Source: JAWXTK01 sp044433645
Lineage (GTDB): Bacteria > Bacteroidota > Bacteroidia > Bacteroidales > Rikenellaceae
NCBI GenBank assembly: GCA_044433645.1
Contig: JAWXTK010000016.1
Coordinates: forward strand, 1-53,320
DNA length: 53,320 bases
Direction of reading: 5' to 3'
This document shows, one piece after another, positions 50,515-53,320 of the stretch. Below the pieces are notes generated by a model, which worked only from the letters and a program-made list of their open reading frames with translations, searched no databases and was not told where the DNA came from. Both the position numbers and the translations under genes were made by a program. The number at the start of each line of letters is the position of its first letter. Position 1 is the stretch's first letter.

Positions 50515-51807
50515 ATGAATAAGACCTTTATCTTAGCATGCGCAATGCTTGTTAACACTATGGCCTTTGCATACAAGGGAAATATCACCAAAGAAGACCT
50601 ATTTGAGGATAATACTGAGGAGCAAATAATCAAAGACGAAAAAGAGCAGGTAAAAATACAAAATCCAGACATAAATGTGCAACGTTTTGACTCGCTTTTC
50701 AACAAATGGCAAAGCGATAATGAAGTAAGCTTGTTTATCGACTCATACTCTGTATGCGAACACAGCACTCTAACAAGTGATTCGGTCTATAAGGCACGCC
50801 TTAAAAACCTAGCATCACCAGTATATCTACCTTACAATCAAATACTTAAAAAATATTTAGTATCTTATACAACAACCAATAAGGAGGTAATCAGCACAGC
50901 GCTTACCAGGGCAAAATACTACTTCCCCATAATAGAGCAAGAGCTTATCTTAAATGATTTACCCCTAGAGCTAAGAATGGTTCCCATAGTAGAATCCCTG
51001 CTTCGTCCCACGGCTACTTCGAGAGTTGGAGCTACGGGTATTTGGCAATTTATGTACTACACGGGCAAGATGTATAAGCTAGAAATCACATCTTTCTTAG
51101 ACCAAAGGCGCGACCCAGTGGCATCAACCAAGGCTGCGTGTATGTTCTTAAAAGATTTATATGATATTTATGGCGACTGGACCTTGGCCTTAGCTGCCTA
51201 TAACTGTGGTCCTGGCAATGTAAACAAGGCTATAAGACGAGCAGAGGGCAAGGTAGAAAATTTCTGGGACATCTACCCTTACCTACCCTCAGAGACTAGG
51301 TCCTATGTGCCCCTTATCGTAGCTGCAAACTATGCCTGCAACTATCATTTGCAACACCAAATCGAGGCTAAAGACGAAAATATTTTCCTGTTAACCGACA
51401 CAGTGCACATCAATAAACTAACGCATTTCAACCAGATATCAACCACAATAGATGCTCCACTTGAGATGCTAAGAGCACTGAATCCTCAGTATAAAAAAGA
51501 TATAATCCCTGCTGTTGAAAAACCTTATACCTTGGTTCTTCCTCAAGATTACATCACAAAATACTTTGACTCAGAAGAGCAAATCATGGCCAAAGACACT
51601 ATGTTTCTAGCCAAATACATTAAAGAGCCCTCGCTGAAAAAAATGGAACTTCTAGCCGCAACAACAATACATAGAGTAAAAAGTGGCGACACACTAAGTG
51701 GCATAGCCCAAAAATATCGCACAAGCGTGAGCAATTTAATGAAATGGAACAAGCTAAAGAAAAATAGCGTGCTGCGCATAGGCCAAAAAATCGAAATACA
51801 TAAATAA
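50515..51807 (+). CDS. mltD: MltD-like lytic transglycosylase with LysM domain
   Basis: This 430-residue protein has a signal peptide (about 1-19). The lytic transglycosylase (SLT) domain covers about 140-285, with catalytic E160 in VPIVESLLRP, GATGIWQFM at 172-180 and ALAAYNCGPGNVNKAIRRA. Near 385-430 is one LysM peptidoglycan-binding module (HRVKSGDTLSGIAQKY). It cleaves peptidoglycan glycan strands in the periplasm. It has only one clear LysM copy. It starts 6 bases after the DUF5683 gene. Confidence 0.93.
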   Translation: MNKTFILACAMLVNTMAFAYKGNITKEDLFEDNTEEQIIKDEKEQVKIQNPDINVQRFDSLFNKWQSDNEVSLFIDSYSVCEHSTLTSDSVYKARLKNLASPVYLPYNQILKKYLVSYTTTNKEVISTALTRAKYYFPIIEQELILNDLPLELRMVPIVESLLRPTATSRVGATGIWQFMYYTGKMYKLEITSFLDQRRDPVASTKAACMFLKDLYDIYGDWTLALAAYNCGPGNVNKAIRRAEGKVENFWDIYPYLPSETRSYVPLIVAANYACNYHLQHQIEAKDENIFLLTDTVHINKLTHFNQISTTIDAPLEMLRALNPQYKKDIIPAVEKPYTLVLPQDYITKYFDSEEQIMAKDTMFLAKYIKEPSLKKMELLAATTIHRVKSGDTLSGIAQKYRTSVSNLMKWNKLKKNSVLRIGQKIEIHK

Positions 51808-51809
51808 CC

Positions 51810-53174
51810 ATGAACACAGATCAAACCATAGTAGCCCCAGCAACGGGCGTAGGTGGAGCAATAGCCATAATCAGAGTAAGCGGCCAAGATGCCCTAAAAA
51901 TTTGCGATGAGATTTTCTTTGCCAAGAAACAAAGCAAGCTAACTCAAGTGAAAGGCTACACCATGCACTTTGGCGAGATAAAAGATAAGGATGAGGTAAT
52001 AGACGAGGTGATAACATCAGTGTTTCGCGCCCCCCACTCTTACACGGGCGAGAATATGGTAGAAATCTCATGCCATGGCTCTAACTACATCAAAAACAGA
52101 ATAATCAACCTACTAATAGAAAAAGGCGCAAGAAGCGCCCAGGCAGGAGAATTTACAATACGCGCCTTCCTAAACGCCAAGCTAGATTTAAGCCAGGCCG
52201 AAGCCGTAGCCGATATTATAGCATCCGAGAATAAAGCCAGTCACACCATGGCTATCCGTCAGATAAAAGGCTCTTATTCTCAGGAATTTACCCACCTTAG
52301 AGAACAATTAGTAGAACTAGTGTCGCTATTAGAACTAGAGCTAGATTTTGGGGAAGAAGACGTGGAGTTTGCCGACAGAGCCAAGCTAGCAGGCCTACTC
52401 TCAAAAATCGAGAAAAGAATACAAGAATTGCTAAGTTCATTCACCCTAGGCAACTCACTAAAACAAGGAGTCCCCGTAGCCCTAATAGGCAAGCCCAACG
52501 CAGGAAAATCCACGCTACTAAACGCCCTAATAGGCGAAGATAGAGCCATGGTATCCGACATAGAAGGCACAACCAGAGATTCAATAGAAGAAAGTTTAAA
52601 CATCTCAGGGGTAAACTTTCGCTTCATAGACACAGCAGGCCTACGACACACCGACGACAAATTAGAGGCCATGGGCATAGAGCGCACCAAGGCAAGCATA
52701 AACAAAGCAAATATAATCTTAGTTTTGCATGATGCCACCGAGCCACTTTCCCAGAGCGAAGAGCTAATCAGCGAGCTAAATATATCAGACGATAGGAAAG
52801 TATGTTTGATAATAAATAAGTGTGACAAATTAAAGGGTATTAAACTAGAAAAGGGGCAAGAAAATCAGATTCACATCAGCGCCAAAGAGCACCAAGGCAT
52901 AGAAGAAATCAAAGATTTCCTAATCAAAACCATAAACCTAGAGCCCCTAACCTCAGGCGACACCATAGTCTCATCCACGCGCCACTACCACGCCCTACTA
53001 AGAGCCCAAGAATCTCTAGAGCGCGCCCACGCAGCCATGCAAGACAACCTACCAGCCGACTTATTATCGCAAGACATAAAAGAAACCCTCCACTTCTTAG
53101 GAGAAATCACCGGCGAAATCACCACCGACGACATCCTCGGCAGCATATTCACTAAATTCTGCATTGGCAAATGA
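51810..53174 (+). CDS. mnmE: tRNA uridine-5-carboxymethylaminomethyl modification GTPase
   Basis: This 454-residue MnmE/TrmE protein is complete to the C-terminal CIGK. The N-terminal folate-binding domain (1-118) has ATGVGGAIAIIRVSG. A helical domain follows, and the inserted G domain has G1 GKPNAGKS at 227-234, DTAG at 274-277 and NKCD near 330. C451 is the conserved catalytic-type cysteine. With MnmG it installs the carboxymethylaminomethyl group on wobble uridine of several tRNAs. It starts 2 bases after the mltD stop. Confidence 0.96.
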   Translation: MNTDQTIVAPATGVGGAIAIIRVSGQDALKICDEIFFAKKQSKLTQVKGYTMHFGEIKDKDEVIDEVITSVFRAPHSYTGENMVEISCHGSNYIKNRIINLLIEKGARSAQAGEFTIRAFLNAKLDLSQAEAVADIIASENKASHTMAIRQIKGSYSQEFTHLREQLVELVSLLELELDFGEEDVEFADRAKLAGLLSKIEKRIQELLSSFTLGNSLKQGVPVALIGKPNAGKSTLLNALIGEDRAMVSDIEGTTRDSIEESLNISGVNFRFIDTAGLRHTDDKLEAMGIERTKASINKANIILVLHDATEPLSQSEELISELNISDDRKVCLIINKCDKLKGIKLEKGQENQIHISAKEHQGIEEIKDFLIKTINLEPLTSGDTIVSSTRHYHALLRAQESLERAHAAMQDNLPADLLSQDIKETLHFLGEITGEITTDDILGSIFTKFCIGK

Positions 53175-53187
53175 TTTTAGTCAAAAT

Positions 53188-53320
53188 ATGACACATAAGA
53201 TATTGATTATCAATAGAATAGCACTTTTAACAGGTGCTATTTTTTTTGTCGCATATATGCGCTATTATGTGGTTTTAAGCGGTGTTAATGTCTATTTATT
53301 TCCCCCGTTTTTCCCTGCCT
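53188..53320 (+). CDS. Partial open frame at the right edge, hydrophobic N-terminus
   Basis: From the ATG at 53188 there are 44 open codons up to the window end, with a hydrophobic stretch (IALLTGAIFFVAYM, then YYVVLSG) that could be a membrane segment. I recognise no family. A hairpin with a T run lies inside it, which argues that transcription ends here and that the frame is by chance. A 44-codon open stretch is not rare in such AT-rich DNA. Confidence 0.2.
   Translation, partial: MTHKILIINRIALLTGAIFFVAYMRYYVVLSGVNVYLFPPFFPA
53217..53248 (+). terminator. Terminator after mnmE
   Basis: Perfect 8-base arms (53217-53224 and 53234-53241) are followed by a T run to 53248, 42 bases after the mnmE stop codon. 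Confidence 0.7.

Noticed and set aside
52280..52828. A 182-codon leftward open frame antisense to mnmE
   Set aside because: It is Ser-rich, has no family resemblance, and mnmE is certain.
1..53320. CRISPR arrays, tRNA or rRNA genes and insertion sequences
   Set aside because: I looked for regularly spaced repeats, cloverleaf-type sequences in the spacers and transposase-like frames, and found none; all spacers are shorter than about 220 bases.

Overview
The window is AT-rich Bacteroidales-type chromosome. The evidence is the promoter style (TTTG, about 20 bases, then TAnnTTTG), the scarcity of Shine-Dalgarno sequences, two type V (Mfa/FimA-like) pilus loci, a bank of serine-type sulfatases, a TetR-TolC-HlyD-RND operon ending in a PG0541-family gene, and the gene order parA-parB-DUF5683-mltD. 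It reads as a host- or glycan-associated member of the order; no genus can be named from sequence alone. I saw no tRNA, rRNA, CRISPR array or insertion sequence.

Layout. 1-7059: four leftward sulfatases, two closely related pairs, with strong hairpins after genes 3 and 4. 7138-7252: a large heptad-built palindrome and a terminator. 7271-9554: leftward ExbB / small membrane protein / ExbD / ExbD. 9774-10961: class III aminotransferase. 10987-16340: leftward fimbrial locus 1 (OmpA-DUF3575 protein, DUF5119-like lipoprotein, fimbrillin, large tip-like protein). 16434-18694: rightward SDR, YugP-type zinc peptidase and TetR regulator, followed to 24525 by the RND efflux operon. 24617-28404: leftward fructokinase, MFS transporter and mannitol-type dehydrogenase, a probable polyol or fructose catabolic unit, with a rightward sodium:solute symporter diverging from it (28609-30063). 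30163-38203: rightward fimbrial locus 2, whose first gene carries an in-frame TAA between signal peptide and mature domain, followed by an anchor-like lipoprotein and five fimbrillin-family lipoproteins, two of them with grafted C-terminal domains. 38235-47619: a long leftward housekeeping and envelope-biogenesis run (lipid kinase, PurC, FKBP, PhoH, outer membrane barrel, OstA-like, SurA-like, PpiC-like lipoprotein, CPBP protease). 47776-53174: rightward parA, parB, DUF5683, mltD, mnmE. A short open frame runs off the right edge.

How the genes work together. The fimbrial loci each pair an outer membrane OmpA/barrel protein with an anchor-like lipoprotein and lipoprotein pilins that carry an Arg (or Lys) about 22-30 residues after the lipid Cys, as expected for pilins matured by protease and polymerised by strand exchange. 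The envelope run links outer-membrane chaperones with OstA, an LPS-export family. The most unusual points are the interrupted locus 2 gene, the duplicated and domain-grafted pilin pairs, Arg-to-Lys substitution at the predicted pilin processing site, the highly structured spacer before fructokinase, the 29-base-arm heptad palindrome, and several genes whose promoter sits only 4-10 bases from the start codon.
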